This document shows, in pieces, positions 8,447 to 17,763 of a stretch of 51,944 nt of DNA. The stretch's first letter is position 1. Each line of letters starts with the position of its first letter. A program made the position numbers and the translations under genes. The stretch comes from Rhodobacterales bacterium 32-67-9 (GTDB lineage: Bacteria; Pseudomonadota; Alphaproteobacteria; Rhodobacterales; Rhodobacteraceae): contig NCEA01000016.1 in the NCBI GenBank assembly GCA_002280515.1, forward strand, positions 13,174 to 65,117, written 5' to 3'. The notes beneath the pieces are model-generated. The model was not told where the DNA came from. It ran no database searches and was given only the letters and a program-made list of their open reading frames with translations.

Positions 8447-9052
8447 ATGCGATTTTCGATGGTTGCGATCCTGGCGGTCACGCTGGGGGCGGCGGGCGAT
8501 GTCGGAACGCTCCATGCCGAAGGGCTCGCCTTCGGCAGCGCCGCGACATCCCGGCTGGCGATGTTCCGCAAGCAGACGTCCGTTCTCGATACACGGGCGG
8601 CGACGCAATATTCCGCCTCGGTGAAGCTGACGCCGCATGGCAAGGCCGGAACCGCTCCGGCCGCGATCCCGAGCTATTCGGGGCGCTACCGCGGGCTTTA
8701 TCTCGACGCCGCCAAGGATGCGGCGCGGCGGCACGGGGTGCCTGAGGATCTGTTCCTGCGGCTCGTGCAGCAGGAAAGCGGCTGGAACCCGCAGGCGGTG
8801 TCACTCAAGGGAGCGACGGGGCTGGCGCAGCTGATGCCGGCGACGGCGCGGCGGCTCGGGGTCAATGCCACCGATCCGCATGACAACCTCGAAGGCGGGG
8901 CGCGGTACCTGCGGATGATGTACGACCGGTTCGGCGACTGGAAGCTGGCGCTGGCCGCCTACAATGCCGGACCCGAAGCGGTCGCCAAACACGGCGGCGT
9001 GCCGCCCTATGCCGAGACCAAGGGCTATGTCCGGGCGATCTACGGAAGCTAG
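8447..9052 (+). CDS. Lytic transglycosylase (SLT domain)
   Basis: Cleaves peptidoglycan to 1,6-anhydromuropeptides in the periplasm. The first ~25 residues form a signal peptide. The C-terminal SLT domain (about 80-195) has the catalytic Glu110 in [14 protein letters not shown], then [30 protein letters not shown] and [13 protein letters not shown], all hallmarks of family 1 transglycosylases. The ATG at 8447 is preferred because GGGGGA stands just upstream; a TTG at 8432 is possible. Its stop shares the palindrome CTAG with the stop of the convergent monooxygenase gene. At 201 residues it is a short, stand-alone enzyme. Confidence 0.9.
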   Translation: MRFSMVAILAVTLGAAGDVGTLHAEGLAFGSAATSRLAMFRKQTSVLDTRAATQYSASVKLTPHGKAGTAPAAIPSYSGRYRGLYLDAAKDAARRHGVPEDLFLRLVQQESGWNPQAVSLKGATGLAQLMPATARRLGVNATDPHDNLEGGARYLRMMYDRFGDWKLALAAYNAGPEAVAKHGGVPPYAETKGYVRAIYGS

Positions 9053-9336
9053 GCGGTTTCTTCCCTGATCTCGTATTCGCGCGGGATGCCCTTGGTGGCG
9101 CGTGCCCAGATCGTCGTCGCGGCGCGGGCCTGATGGGCCTCGAACGCCGTGCGGTCGCGGAAGGTCTCGCTGACGGCGAAGCGGGTCGGGTCGGAATGCG
9201 AGCGCAGAACTTCGAAGCGCAGGCACCCCGGTTCGGCGCGGGTCAGGCGGATATGGTCGCGCAAAAGCTCGGAGACCCGGTCGGCCTCTTCGAGGGTCCG
9301 GCAGATGAGAAAGCCCGAGAGGGTCACGCGCGCCAT
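9049..9336 (-). CDS. Antibiotic biosynthesis monooxygenase (ABM)-like protein
   Basis: A 95-residue protein with the dimeric alpha/beta ferredoxin-like ABM pattern: a strand, then a helix with [20 protein letters not shown], then [11 protein letters not shown] and [18 protein letters not shown]. Members act as small cofactor-free quinol monooxygenases or as accessory folds. The PGCLRFEV...F...E.....AF..H pattern is convincing, but the substrate is unknown. It ends convergently with the lytic transglycosylase, sharing a four-base overlap. Confidence 0.75.
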   Translation of the reverse strand: MARVTLSGFLICRTLEEADRVSELLRDHIRLTRAEPGCLRFEVLRSHSDPTRFAVSETFRDRTAFEAHQARAATTIWARATKGIPREYEIREETA

Positions 9337-9403
9337 GGCCTGAGGATAGGGCAGGCGGCGCGCCCGGGAAAGCCCCCGGCGCGGGTGTGAGGGCCGCGAC
9401 CGC

Positions 9404-10963
9404 TCATTCCATCTCGATCGTGCCGGGCGGCTTCGAGGTCACGTCGTACATCACCCGGTTGATGCCCTGCACCTCGTTGATGATGCGCGTCGCGGTCTCG
9501 CCGAGGAATTCGTGAGTGAAGGGGTAATAGTCCGCCGTCATGCCGTCGACGCTGGTCACTGCGCGCAAGGAACAGGCGTAGTCGTATGTGCGGTAATCGC
9601 CCATCACGCCGACGGTTCGGACCGGCAGGATCGCCACGAAGGCCTGCCAGATCTCGTCGTAAAGCCCGTGCTTGCGGATCTGGTCGATATAGACCGCGTC
9701 GGCCTTCCTCAGGATCTCGAGCTTATCGCGGCTGATCTCGCCCGGGCAGCGGATTGCGAGGCCGGGGCCGGGGAAGGGATGGCGGCCGATGAATGCCTCG
9801 GGCAGGCCAAGCTCACGGCCCAAGGCGCGGACTTCGTCCTTGAAAAGCTCGCGCAGCGGTTCGACGAGCTTCATTCCCATCTTTTCCGGCAATCCGCCGA
9901 CATTGTGGTGCGACTTGATCGTGACCGAGGGGCCACCGGAAAAGCTGACGCTTTCGATCACGTCGGGGTAGAGCGTGCCCTGCGCGAGGAAGGTGGCGCC
10001 GCCGACCGCGTGGGCGTGCTTCTGGAAGACGTCGATGAAGAGCTTGCCGATGGTCTTGCGCTTCACCTCAGGGTCCGAGACGCCTTCGAGCGCACCGAGG
10101 AAGAGGTCGCTTTCGTCGGCATGGATCAAGGGAATGTTGTAGGTGTCGCGGAACATGGCAACCACCTCTTCCGCCTCACCGAGCCGGAGAAGGCCGTGAT
10201 CGACGAAGACGCAGGTGAGCTGGTCGCCGATCGCCTCGTGGATGAGGACGGCGGCGACGGAGCTGTCGACCCCGCCAGAGAGGCCGCAGATCACCTTCTG
10301 GTCGCCGACCTGGTCGCGAATCTTCTGGATCGCGTCCTCGCGGTAGGCGCCCATCGTCCAGTCGCCGGTGAAGCCCGCGAGACGCACGAAATTCTCGTAA
10401 AGCTTCGCGCCCTTCGGGGTGTGATGCACCTCGGGGTGGAACTGGACGGCGTAGAAATGGCGTTTCGGGTCGGCGGTGATGGCGAAGGGCGCGTTGGGCG
10501 AGGTGCCGTAGACCTCAAACCCCGGCGCGATCGCGCTGACATGGTCGCCGTGGCTCATCCATACCTGCTCGCGCCCATCCGCGAACCAGCCGTCGAGGAT
10601 CGGGAGCGTTCCGGCGGCGGGCGTCACATAGGCACGGCCGAATTCGGCGGTGCCGTGGCCGCGCTCGACCTTGCCGCCGAGGAGGTGCATCATCACCTGC
10701 TGGCCATAGCAGATGCCGAGGATCGGCACGCCGAGGTCGAAGACCGACGCGGGCGGCATCGGCGCGCCTGTCGCGAAAACCGAGGCGGGGCCGCCGGAGA
10801 AGATCACCGCCTTCGGGGCGAAGGCCTTCAGGAAGGCGTCGTCCACCCGGTTGAACGGGTGGATTTCGCAGTAGACGTTCAGCTCGCGCAGGCGCCGCGC
10901 GATGAGCTGCGTGACCTGGCTGCCGAAGTCGATGATGAGGAGGCGTTGATGCACATGTGTCAT
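9404..10963 (-). CDS. guaA: GMP synthase (glutamine-hydrolysing)
   Basis: Makes GMP from XMP, ATP and glutamine. The N-terminal class I amidotransferase domain has the nucleophile Cys85 in GICYGQQ and the His176/Glu178 pair in QFHPEVHHT. The ATP-pyrophosphatase domain has SGGVDSS at 229-235, and the C-terminal dimerisation domain ends in ...[11 protein letters not shown], the standard end. The ATG at 10963 ([16 protein letters not shown]) gives 519 residues, the family length; the frame continues 43 codons upstream without a likely start. Divergent from the LuxR-type gene at 11110. Confidence 0.96.
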   Translation of the reverse strand: MTHVHQRLLIIDFGSQVTQLIARRLRELNVYCEIHPFNRVDDAFLKAFAPKAVIFSGGPASVFATGAPMPPASVFDLGVPILGICYGQQVMMHLLGGKVERGHGTAEFGRAYVTPAAGTLPILDGWFADGREQVWMSHGDHVSAIAPGFEVYGTSPNAPFAITADPKRHFYAVQFHPEVHHTPKGAKLYENFVRLAGFTGDWTMGAYREDAIQKIRDQVGDQKVICGLSGGVDSSVAAVLIHEAIGDQLTCVFVDHGLLRLGEAEEVVAMFRDTYNIPLIHADESDLFLGALEGVSDPEVKRKTIGKLFIDVFQKHAHAVGGATFLAQGTLYPDVIESVSFSGGPSVTIKSHHNVGGLPEKMGMKLVEPLRELFKDEVRALGRELGLPEAFIGRHPFPGPGLAIRCPGEISRDKLEILRKADAVYIDQIRKHGLYDEIWQAFVAILPVRTVGVMGDYRTYDYACSLRAVTSVDGMTADYYPFTHEFLGETATRIINEVQGINRVMYDVTSKPPGTIEME

Positions 10964-11109
10964 GGCCGCGAGATAGAATGTTACGAAGGAGCACGCAAGC
11001 CGCATGCGCGGTGGCCAGGGCGCAGTTTCTGCAAGTTCAGCGATGAGGGAGAAACTGCTTGACCTAACGTCAGTCGCCGTACTCTGATCCACCGTGCAAG
11101 TGCAGATAA

Positions 11110-12288
11110 GTGGTCGTCGGGTGGGGTGAGCGGTTGGTTGGTGGTGAGCGGGGTTCAGGAACGCTTTCGCTGGTTGGCCAGGTCTATGACAGCGTGGCCG
11201 ATCCGGACGGCTGGGGCGATGTCCTGGGCGGTTTTTGCCAGATGTTCTCGGGTGTCATCGGCCTTTTGGCGGTGACCGACCCGCGTGACGGCCGCATCAT
11301 CCACACAGAGTCCTGGGGGAACCCCGCAATCGTCGAGCCGCTCCTGAAACGGGGGATGAGCGAGTTACCCTTTGTCGAGGCGATCCCGCGGCTTGAGGTG
11401 GACATCCCGCTGACCGTCGACCGTTTCTATGAGATTCAGGGCCCGGAAACACAGAACCGCTGGCGGTCATCAGCGCTGAACCGTGACTGGGCCATTCCGA
11501 ACGGGATCGACGATTGCATCTGGCTGCCCGTCCTCCGGCAGGTCGACGCGGCGGGAAATCTGGTGATCGTCACCGGGTGTGACCGGCCACAGATCTCGGA
11601 CGGCGATCTTGCCGATGTCGCCGAACTCGCGCCGCATGTTCGCCGGGCGATCACGATCAGCAATCTTGTCGACGAACGGCGTGGCCATGTCGATCTTTTC
11701 GCCGAACTCCTCGACAGGCTGAGTTGCGCCGTCGTGGTCGTCGATGCGGCAATGAAGGTTCTTTACGCCAATGGCGAAGCCGAAGACCTGCTGCGCGAAA
11801 GGGGGCTGGTCTCTACCCATCGTGCGACCCTGACCCTGCACTGGCCGATGGCGCGCGCCGCGGTCGAGATGGCCGTCAGTCTTGGACGGACGAGCGAATT
11901 GTTACTCGGGACCGCTGGTCTGGGGGTGCCCATGACGCCGGGGCTCGATGTCGCGGTCGCGCACGTCATGCCGCTGGCCCGCCGGGACCTGTCGGTGCGG
12001 GTGAATGCCCGTGCCGCGGCGGCGATCTTTATCGTGCGCCCCGGCAGGACACAGCTCTCGGGCCTTGACGCGGTGGCGGCGCTCTTTGGTCTGACAGCGG
12101 CCGAAAAGCGTGTGGCGGGGCAGATCTCGAGCGGGATGCTCCGGCCGGAAATCGCCCTGTCGAATGGCGTGGTCGAGGGCACCGTGAAAGTGCAACTGTC
12201 GGCGATCTTCGACAAGACCGGCGCGCGCGACCAACGCTCCCTCGCGCTGCTGATCCGCGATCTCACGCCGCCGGTGCGCGAAATCTAG
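11110..12288 (+). CDS. LuxR-family transcriptional regulator
   Basis: A 392-residue regulator with a C-terminal LuxR-type helix-turn-helix (about 325-385: [19 protein letters not shown], then [20 protein letters not shown]). The long N-terminal part (about 15-200) resembles a GAF/PAS-like sensor. A possible second PAS-like unit begins near 205 ([20 protein letters not shown]). No receiver aspartate pattern and no autoinducer-binding domain were recognised. The start is uncertain: GTG at 11110 is the longest choice and has no clear ribosome-binding site. The homologous-looking region begins at about [18 protein letters not shown]. Monocistronic; its target is unknown. A 7+7 inverted repeat follows 8 bases after the stop. 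Confidence 0.8.
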   Translation: MVVGWGERLVGGERGSGTLSLVGQVYDSVADPDGWGDVLGGFCQMFSGVIGLLAVTDPRDGRIIHTESWGNPAIVEPLLKRGMSELPFVEAIPRLEVDIPLTVDRFYEIQGPETQNRWRSSALNRDWAIPNGIDDCIWLPVLRQVDAAGNLVIVTGCDRPQISDGDLADVAELAPHVRRAITISNLVDERRGHVDLFAELLDRLSCAVVVVDAAMKVLYANGEAEDLLRERGLVSTHRATLTLHWPMARAAVEMAVSLGRTSELLLGTAGLGVPMTPGLDVAVAHVMPLARRDLSVRVNARAAAAIFIVRPGRTQLSGLDAVAALFGLTAAEKRVAGQISSGMLRPEIALSNGVVEGTVKVQLSAIFDKTGARDQRSLALLIRDLTPPVREI

Positions 12289-12296
12289 GCGCATTC

Positions 12297-12319
12297 GCCA
12301 ACGTTTTATACCCGTTGGC
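12297..12319. promoter_or_regulatory. Inverted repeat between LuxR-type gene and unknown gene
   Basis: GCCAACG (12297-12303) and its exact complement CGTTGGC (12313-12319) flank the AT-rich spacer TTTTATACC. The dyad lies between the stop of the LuxR-family gene and the next coding region. It lacks a T-run after the second arm, so an operator is somewhat more likely than a terminator. Which protein binds it cannot be told. Confidence 0.35.
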
Positions 12320-12417
12320 ATATGTCCGGACCCGATTTTGGACGCAGAGTATCGGCGGCGGCCGTCATGCCGCTTCGTATTTCAGTTCGATATATTGGGC
12401 GCGGGGGCGCGAAATCC

Positions 12418-13035
12418 GTGAAACTCGACAAATCGCAAAAGCATTTTAAACTCCGGCTCGGCCTGGCCAAGTTGCGCCCGATGACCTCGCTTATTGATCG
12501 CGAGATCATCGCCGGGTCGGATGCGATCGTTCCGCACAATGAAAACTGGGTAAAAATGTACCTCGACCAGGGCCACCGGGTCAGCTTCGACGGCGGGCGC
12601 GTCATCGCACTTCGGGGGATGGACTTTCGCGGACGGCCGATGTGGTTCGTCCGGCGCGAGGATCATCGTTATGGCTATCATTCACTGGAAAGCGATCCGC
12701 TTGCCGCAACCGAGGAGGCGCAGGCGGCCTGGTCGCTCCGTCGTGCCGTCCGGCAGAACTGGGATGAGGTGGAGCGTACGGCGTCGCGGCTGATCGCCCG
12801 GCAGGAAAAGTTTTCCGTGACGCTCGACGATGCCCGGAACTCCGCGCTTTGTACCGCCGGGATCGAGGGTTTCCTTGAACAGACCGGGCTGACGGGAATC
12901 ACGGGCATTCCCGGCTGGCTGGCCGCGATCCTGATGCGGACCGTGGACCAGCAGGTGGGCTTCGTCATCTATGCTGCGGCGGAACGCGTGCGCCGCAAGT
13001 CCGACGACGAATTTGCCCTGCCGCCGCTTGCCTAA
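12418..13035 (+). CDS. Unrecognised cytoplasmic protein, about 205 aa
   Basis: I do not recognise a family. The N-terminal half is basic (KLDKSQKHFKLRLGLAKLRP) and contains conserved-looking elements such as IVPHNENWVKMYLDQGHRVS and RGRPMWFVRREDHRYGYHSL. The C-terminal half is helical with a hydrophobic patch (TGITGIPGWLAAILMRTVDQ). No signal peptide. The frame is open from an ATG at 12322, but that ATG has no ribosome-binding site and abuts a dyad; the residues it would add look non-coding. The GTG at 12418, with GGGGG upstream, is preferred. An ATG at 12367 is possible. Monocistronic, convergent with ornithine cyclodeaminase. Confidence 0.6.
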   Translation: MKLDKSQKHFKLRLGLAKLRPMTSLIDREIIAGSDAIVPHNENWVKMYLDQGHRVSFDGGRVIALRGMDFRGRPMWFVRREDHRYGYHSLESDPLAATEEAQAAWSLRRAVRQNWDEVERTASRLIARQEKFSVTLDDARNSALCTAGIEGFLEQTGLTGITGIPGWLAAILMRTVDQQVGFVIYAAAERVRRKSDDEFALPPLA

Positions 13036-13053
13036 CCGCGCATCGCTCGCCCG

Positions 13054-14097
13054 TCAGGCCGCCCTGGCCTTGGCCCGCAGGAGCATCCCGTAAAGGTCGC
13101 GCGGGTCGTCGGGGTCGGCGATCATGTCCAGCGGTTCGCTGTAGGGCAGGGTCTTCAACTGGTCGTGGACATAGCGGAGGGCCGAGAAATCCTCGATCGC
13201 GAAGCCGACCGAGTCGAAGAGCGTGATCTGGCGGGCGTCCGTGCGGCCCATTGCGGCGCCGGTGATGACCTGCCAGAGTTCGGTCACCGGGTGGTCGGGG
13301 GCGAGCTGCTGGATCTCGCCCTCGATGCGGGTCTGGGGCGGGTATTCGACGAAGATCGCCGAGCGCAGGAGGATGTCGCGGTGAAGCTCGGTCTTGCCGG
13401 GGCAGTCGCCGCCGACCGCGTTGATATGGGTTCCGGGGCCGACCATGTTGTCGGTCAGGATCGTCGCGAGTTGCTTGTCGGCGGTGCAGGTGGTGATGAT
13501 CTGCGCGCCCTCCATCGCCGCCTCGGCGCTCGCGCACCGCGTGAGCTTTAGACCGGAACCGCTGAGATTTCTTGCGCATTTTTCGGTCGCGACCGGGTCG
13601 ATATCGTAGAGCCGGACGTGCGTCACACCACAGATCGCGTGGAAGGCCAGTGCCTGGAACTCGGCCTGCGCACCGTTGCCGATCAGCGCCATCGTGGTGG
13701 CGCCTTGGGGCGCGAGGTGCCTGGCGGCGAGCGCCGACATCGCGGCGGTGCGGAGTGCCGTCAGGATCGTCATCTCGGTCAGGAGGATCGGGTAGCCGGT
13801 CTGGACTTCGGCCAGAAGCCCGAAGGCGGTGACGGTCTGCAGCCCCTCCTTGGTGTTCTTCGGGTGGCCGTTCACGTATTTGAAGCCGTACATCTCGCCG
13901 TCGGAGGTCGGCATCAACTCGATCACCCCGACATCGGAATGCGAGGCGACGCGCGGGGTCTTGTCGAAGCTTTCCCAGCGCCGGAAATCCTCCTCGATAT
14001 AGCCGGCGATCTCGGTCATCACGCGTTCAGGTCCAAGATGAAGAACGAGCTTCATCATGTTGTCTACGCTGACGAAAGGAACGATATTGAGGGCCAT
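13054..14097 (-). CDS. ocd: Ornithine cyclodeaminase
   Basis: Converts L-ornithine to L-proline and ammonia using bound NAD+. The 347 residues belong to the OCD/mu-crystallin family. The Rossmann segment is MALIGNGAQAEFQALAFHAI, followed by the catalytic-site segment NAVGGDCPGKTELH with its Asp. Substrate-contacting basic residues lie in FGFKYVNGHPKN-type and TALRTAAMSA segments. The start codon overlaps the arginase stop as TAATG, so the two enzymes are coupled: arginine goes to ornithine and then to proline. Related enzymes of this family act on other amino acids, but the arginase neighbour strongly supports ornithine. Confidence 0.93.
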   Translation of the reverse strand: MALNIVPFVSVDNMMKLVLHLGPERVMTEIAGYIEEDFRRWESFDKTPRVASHSDVGVIELMPTSDGEMYGFKYVNGHPKNTKEGLQTVTAFGLLAEVQTGYPILLTEMTILTALRTAAMSALAARHLAPQGATTMALIGNGAQAEFQALAFHAICGVTHVRLYDIDPVATEKCARNLSGSGLKLTRCASAEAAMEGAQIITTCTADKQLATILTDNMVGPGTHINAVGGDCPGKTELHRDILLRSAIFVEYPPQTRIEGEIQQLAPDHPVTELWQVITGAAMGRTDARQITLFDSVGFAIEDFSALRYVHDQLKTLPYSEPLDMIADPDDPRDLYGMLLRAKARAA

Positions 14098-15023
14098 TAT
14101 CCGAAACTCCGGGTGGGGCGGTCGAAGACCTTGCGGCCCATCAGGGAACCGACGAGTTCGACCATCAGGCGAGCGGTGCGGCCGCGTTCGTCGAGGAAGG
14201 GGTTGAGCTCGACAAGGTCGAGCGAGGTGACAAGTCCGCTTTCATGCAGATGCTCCATCACCAGATGCGCCTCGCGGAAGGTGGTTCCGCCGGGAACGGT
14301 GGTGCCGACGGCCGGGGCGATCGAGGGGTCGAGGAAATCGACGTCGAGCGAGACATGGAGCAGTCCGTTGGCGGCGCGCACCGTGTCGAGGAATTCGCGC
14401 AAGGGCGCGACGATGCCGCGTTCGTCGAGGACGCGCATGTCGCAGATCGTGGCGTCGGTATCGAGCAGGCCGGAATGCTCGGCACTGTCGACCGAGCGGA
14501 TGCCGTAAAGGCAGATCCGTTCGGCCGGGACCGGCGCGGGGAAGGTCGGAAATGCGTCGAAGCCGCTCCGCCCGGCGATATAGGCGACCGGCGTGCCGTG
14601 GAGATTGCCGGACTGGGTGGTGAGCGGCGTGTGGTAGTCGGAATGGGCGTCGAGCCAGAGGACGAAGAGCGGCCGGCCCTGCTTCTTCGCGTAGGCCGCG
14701 ACGCCGGCGACCGAGCCGAGCGAGAGCGAATGGTCGCCGCCGAGGAAGATCGGCAGGCCCTGCGCCATCGCCTCTTCGGCGCGCGCCGCCAGCGCCTCGG
14801 TCCAGGCGACGGCCTCGGCAAGATGGTGGACGGCCGGGTTGGGGCAGGTCACGTCGCGCAAGGGCGCCGGGGTCACGTCGCCCCAGTCGGCGACCGGCCT
14901 GCCAAGTGCCTCGAGGCTTTGCGCAAGCCCCGCGACCCGGTAAGCGGCGGGCCCCATCAGGCAGCCTTCGCGTTTCTGGCCGCTGTCGATCGGCGCGCCG
15001 ATCAGGATCGAGGTCTGGGTCAT
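14097..15023 (-). CDS. rocF: Arginase
   Basis: Hydrolyses L-arginine to L-ornithine and urea with a binuclear manganese site. Metal ligands are visible: His98 in FLGGDHSLSLGS, then Asp125, His127 and Asp129 in WLDAHSDYHT, and the DVDFLDP motif with two Asp further on. The C-terminus LVELNPFLDERGRTA is typical of arginase rather than agmatinase. The ATG at 15023 gives 308 residues. First gene of a two-gene operon with ornithine cyclodeaminase, and divergent from an Lrp/AsnC regulator across a 102-base promoter region, a common arrangement for amino-acid catabolism. Confidence 0.94.
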   Translation of the reverse strand: MTQTSILIGAPIDSGQKREGCLMGPAAYRVAGLAQSLEALGRPVADWGDVTPAPLRDVTCPNPAVHHLAEAVAWTEALAARAEEAMAQGLPIFLGGDHSLSLGSVAGVAAYAKKQGRPLFVLWLDAHSDYHTPLTTQSGNLHGTPVAYIAGRSGFDAFPTFPAPVPAERICLYGIRSVDSAEHSGLLDTDATICDMRVLDERGIVAPLREFLDTVRAANGLLHVSLDVDFLDPSIAPAVGTTVPGGTTFREAHLVMEHLHESGLVTSLDLVELNPFLDERGRTARLMVELVGSLMGRKVFDRPTRSFG

Positions 15024-15097
15024 GGCTCTTTCGCTCGGTTCGGGATTCGGGTCAGGCGAGTGTCTTGCCGGATTGCGCCGGAGAAAAGCGTCGCTAT

Positions 15098-15115
15098 TAT
15101 CATATTGCGCAAGCG
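15098..15115. promoter_or_regulatory. Probable operator/promoter between arginase and Lrp-type genes
   Basis: The 102 bases between the divergent arginase and Lrp/AsnC genes contain an AT-rich TATTATCATATT stretch (about 15095-15106) running into the palindrome TTGCGCAA at 15105-15112. A related half-site, TTGCGCC, lies near 15073. Lrp/AsnC proteins bind such short dyads next to their own genes, so this is a good candidate for an autoregulatory and catabolic-operon operator. Inferred from position and symmetry. Confidence 0.4.
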
Positions 15116-15125
15116 AATTGGCAAA

Positions 15126-15578
15126 ATGGCGGGGATGATGAGCGATCTGGACGATACCGATCAGGCCCTGATCGCCGCGCTCCGGCGTGACGGGCGGGCC
15201 TCGTTCTCCGATCTCGCGGCACAGCTCGGGCTGGCGCGGGCGACGGTGACGGCGCGGATGGAGCGGTTGCAGAACCGCGGCGAAATCCAGGGCTTCACCG
15301 TGATCACCCGCGGCGACCTGACGGCGATGCCGGTCCGGGGGCTGATGATGATCGCCATCGAGGGGCGCGGCACCGAACGGATCATCGCCCGGCTTTCCGG
15401 ACTGCCGGAGGTCACGGCGGTGCATTCGACCAACGGCCGCTGGGACCTGATCGCGGAGCTTGGCACCCGGACGCTGGAAGACCTTGACGCCGTGCTTCTG
15501 AAGGTGCGCGGCTACGAGGGCGTGCTGGCGAGCGAGACGAGCCTGCTGCTCTCCACCCGGCGCGCCGGGCGACGTTAG
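15126..15578 (+). CDS. Lrp/AsnC family transcriptional regulator
   Basis: A 150-residue regulator. The N-terminal helix-turn-helix (about 5-60: DDTDQALIAALRRDGRASFS, LAAQLGLARATVTARMERL) is followed by a RAM effector-binding domain (about 70-145, including GLPEVTAVHSTNGRWDLIAEL). Divergent from arginase, so it probably responds to arginine or ornithine and controls that operon. The start may be ATG at 15126, 15135 or 15138; the last has a nearby GGGG. It ends convergently with dsbB, with the two stop codons overlapping. Confidence 0.9.
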   Translation: MAGMMSDLDDTDQALIAALRRDGRASFSDLAAQLGLARATVTARMERLQNRGEIQGFTVITRGDLTAMPVRGLMMIAIEGRGTERIIARLSGLPEVTAVHSTNGRWDLIAELGTRTLEDLDAVLLKVRGYEGVLASETSLLLSTRRAGRR

Positions 15579-16033
15579 TCGCGGCGGGCGGCGGCGATCC
15601 AGAGTGCGACGAGCGCGAAGGAGAGGATCGCGTTCCACGTGGCCATCGAGAGGGTCGCGAAGGTCCAGGCGACCTCGTCGCAGCGGACGAGCGGCGCCTC
15701 CATGATCTGGTTGAGAAGATCCTCGGCCGAGCCGGCGAGGCCGCCGCCCGAGGTGCAGGTGTCGGGCCCCTGCCACCAGCCCTGTTCGACGCCGGTATGG
15801 TAGATGCCGAGCCCGCCGGTCGTCGCGGCGGCGAGCGCGCCGGCCCAGGCCAGTCCGCGCCGGCCGGTAACGATGAGCGCCACGCCGATCAGGATGGCCG
15901 CCCCGTGCGGCCAGCGTTGCCAGAGGCAGAGCTTGCAGGGTGCGTAGCCGAGCATCTGGAAGAAGAACGCGCCAAGGAGGAGCGCGGCGGAACCGGCGGC
16001 GGCGAGAAAGGCGAGTTGCGCGGCGCGTGTCAT
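15575..16033 (-). CDS. dsbB: Disulfide bond formation protein B
   Basis: A 152-residue inner-membrane quinone reductase-type protein that reoxidises DsbA. Four membrane segments are visible. The first periplasmic Cys pair is CKLCLWQRWPH, the CxxC of the family next to the quinone-contacting Arg. The second pair is represented by Cys in GPDTCTSGGG and LVRCDEVAW. The start ATG at 16033 overlaps the upstream gene's stop as ATGA. It is slightly shorter than the E. coli enzyme, as is common in this group. Confidence 0.9.
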   Translation of the reverse strand: MTRAAQLAFLAAAGSAALLLGAFFFQMLGYAPCKLCLWQRWPHGAAILIGVALIVTGRRGLAWAGALAAATTGGLGIYHTGVEQGWWQGPDTCTSGGGLAGSAEDLLNQIMEAPLVRCDEVAWTFATLSMATWNAILSFALVALWIAAARRD

Positions 16034-16623
16034 GCGTGCGACCTCAGCACGAACCACGCTGTCGTGGCGATCAGGAGGACCGCCCCGGCGATCCACATAA
16101 GCCGCCGTTCGATGAAGGCGAGGATCGACACCCCGTAGCGCCGGAGCAGCCAGCCGAGGCCGTAGAAGCGGGCACCGCGCGCGACGATGGCCGAGAGGAT
16201 GAAGAGCCAGAGGTTGAAGCCGACGACGCCCGAGAGGATCGTCACCACCTTCATCGGCGGCAGGTGCGAGAGGCCGGAGGTCACCAGCAACAGGAGGATC
16301 AGCCAGACATCGGCACGCACCGTCGCGCGCAACTCCTCGAACGCTGAGAGCTTGCCGTAGAACTCGAGGGTCGGCGCGGCAATGTAGTCGAAGGCGTAAT
16401 ACCCGATGGCCCAGCCGAGAATGCCGCCAAGCACAGAGGTCACGGTCGCGAGGAAGGCGTAGGACATCGCCCGCTCGGGTTTGGCCGCGCACATCGGGAT
16501 GAAAAGGACGTCGGCCGGGATCGGAAAGACCGAGCTTTCGACGAAGGATACCGCGCCGAGCGCCGTCGGCGCGTGGCGCGAGCGTGCCCAGGACAAGGTC
16601 CAGTAGTAGAGTTTGCGAAACAT
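16030..16623 (-). CDS. YqaA/DedA-like membrane protein
   Basis: A 197-residue membrane protein of the SNARE-associated/DedA (YqaA-type) family. The conserved region FVESSVFPIPADVLFIPM and the later GWAIGYYAFDYIA and SGLSHLPPMKVVTILSGVVG are typical. Four or five hydrophobic segments can be seen. Family members have been linked to lipid (undecaprenyl phosphate or phospholipid) transport and envelope integrity; the substrate here is unknown. It is coupled to dsbB by a four-base overlap. Confidence 0.85.
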   Translation of the reverse strand: MFRKLYYWTLSWARSRHAPTALGAVSFVESSVFPIPADVLFIPMCAAKPERAMSYAFLATVTSVLGGILGWAIGYYAFDYIAAPTLEFYGKLSAFEELRATVRADVWLILLLLVTSGLSHLPPMKVVTILSGVVGFNLWLFILSAIVARGARFYGLGWLLRRYGVSILAFIERRLMWIAGAVLLIATTAWFVLRSHA

Positions 16624-16778
16624 GCCCGGCCCGCTTCGGCACCGCGCCCAAAGCGGCGCCCCGCCCTTAGGCCACGCGGCCCTCCCGAGGTCAAGCGCGT
16701 CGGGACTTCCGGGGCCGCCAATAACCGGTTAGTGTTTCCCGGTCAGGGGTAATCGGTCCGGTACGGGGGGCTTTCGAC

Positions 16779-17624
16779 ATGAAGTGGCAGGGGCGTCGCG
16801 GCAGTGGCAATATCGAGTACCGGCGCCGGATGAGCGCGGGCCGCGCCGGGGGGCTCGGGCTTGGCGGGATGCTGGCGGTGCTGGCGATCGGCTACTTTCT
16901 CGGCATCGACGTGACGCCGCTATTGAGCGGGGCGCCGATCGGCGGGTCGACCCAGTCTGGCGACCTGACAGAGGCCGACATGCGGGCCGGCGAGTTCGTG
17001 TCGGTGACGCTGGCAGATACCGAGGAAATCTGGAGTGACATTTTCGCGCAGGAACTCGGCGCGACCTACACGCCCTCGACGCTCGTGCTCTTCAAGCAGG
17101 TAACGCAATCGCCTTGCGGCAATGCCTCGGGTGCCACAGGACCGTTCTACTGCCCGCTCGACAAGAAGGCCTATCTCGACACCGACTTCTTCACCACGCT
17201 GGCGCAGCGCATGGGCGCCAAGGGCGATTTCGCCGCGGCCTATGTGGTCGCGCACGAGATCGCGCATCACGTGCAGGACGAGCTTGGCATCCTTGGCGAG
17301 GCCAACAAGATTCGCCAACGGGCGAGCGAGGCCGATTCGAACGCGATCTCGGTCCGGATCGAGTTGCAGGCCGACTGCTTGTCGGGTGTCTGGGCGCGCC
17401 ATGCGAACGAGCGGTTCGGCTCGATCGAACCGGGCGACGTGGCCGAGGCGATGAATGCCGCCAAGCAGATCGGCGACGACACGCTGCAACGCAATGCCGG
17501 CCAGCGGCCGATGCCGCACACATTCACCCACGGCACCTCCGAGCAGCGCCAGCGCTGGTTCGCGACCGGTTACCAAAGCGGTTCGATCGCCGCCTGTGAC
17601 ACGTTCAGCGCCGCCGATCTCTGA
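16779..17624 (+). CDS. Neutral zinc metallopeptidase (YpfJ-like)
   Basis: A 281-residue predicted zinc metallopeptidase of the YpfJ family. After a basic start and one membrane segment (about 25-43) the catalytic part follows. HEIAHH at 159-164 supplies two His ligands and the catalytic Glu, and the later IELQADCLSGVWA (about 195-207) gives the likely third ligand. Cys113 and Cys125 in SPCGNASGATGPFYCP probably form a disulfide, in line with a periplasmic location. Monocistronic, 55 bases before tRNA-Leu. The natural substrate is not known for this family. Confidence 0.88.
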   Translation: MKWQGRRGSGNIEYRRRMSAGRAGGLGLGGMLAVLAIGYFLGIDVTPLLSGAPIGGSTQSGDLTEADMRAGEFVSVTLADTEEIWSDIFAQELGATYTPSTLVLFKQVTQSPCGNASGATGPFYCPLDKKAYLDTDFFTTLAQRMGAKGDFAAAYVVAHEIAHHVQDELGILGEANKIRQRASEADSNAISVRIELQADCLSGVWARHANERFGSIEPGDVAEAMNAAKQIGDDTLQRNAGQRPMPHTFTHGTSEQRQRWFATGYQSGSIAACDTFSAADL

Positions 17625-17679
17625 GCGCCCGCAAGGCTCTTGTCTTGATCGCGGCGGGGCGCTAGACCGGCTTCCGGTG

Positions 17680-17763
17680 GCCCGAGTGGCGGAATGGTAG
17701 ACGCAGCGGATTCAAAATCCGCCGCCGCAAGGCGTGCGAGTTCGAGTCTCGCCTCGGGCACCA
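17680..17763 (+). tRNA. tRNA-Leu (anticodon CAA)
   Basis: A complete type II tRNA. The acceptor stem GCCCGAG (17680-17686) pairs with CTCGGGC (17753-17759), followed by discriminator A and an encoded CCA. The anticodon stem GCGGA/TCCGC encloses the loop TTCAAAA, giving anticodon CAA at 17713-17715, which reads the Leu codon TTG. A long variable arm (CGCCGCAAGGCG) and the T arm GCGAG-TTCGAGT-CTCGC complete the fold. It lies between the metallopeptidase and the Hint-gene cluster. Confidence 0.97.

Noticed and set aside
9512-11062. A long plus-strand open frame (516 codons) opposite guaA
   Set aside because: GC-rich codon bias leaves long open frames opposite real genes. Its product is rich in Asp, Glu, Val and Arg with no family motifs, while guaA on the other strand has every catalytic motif.
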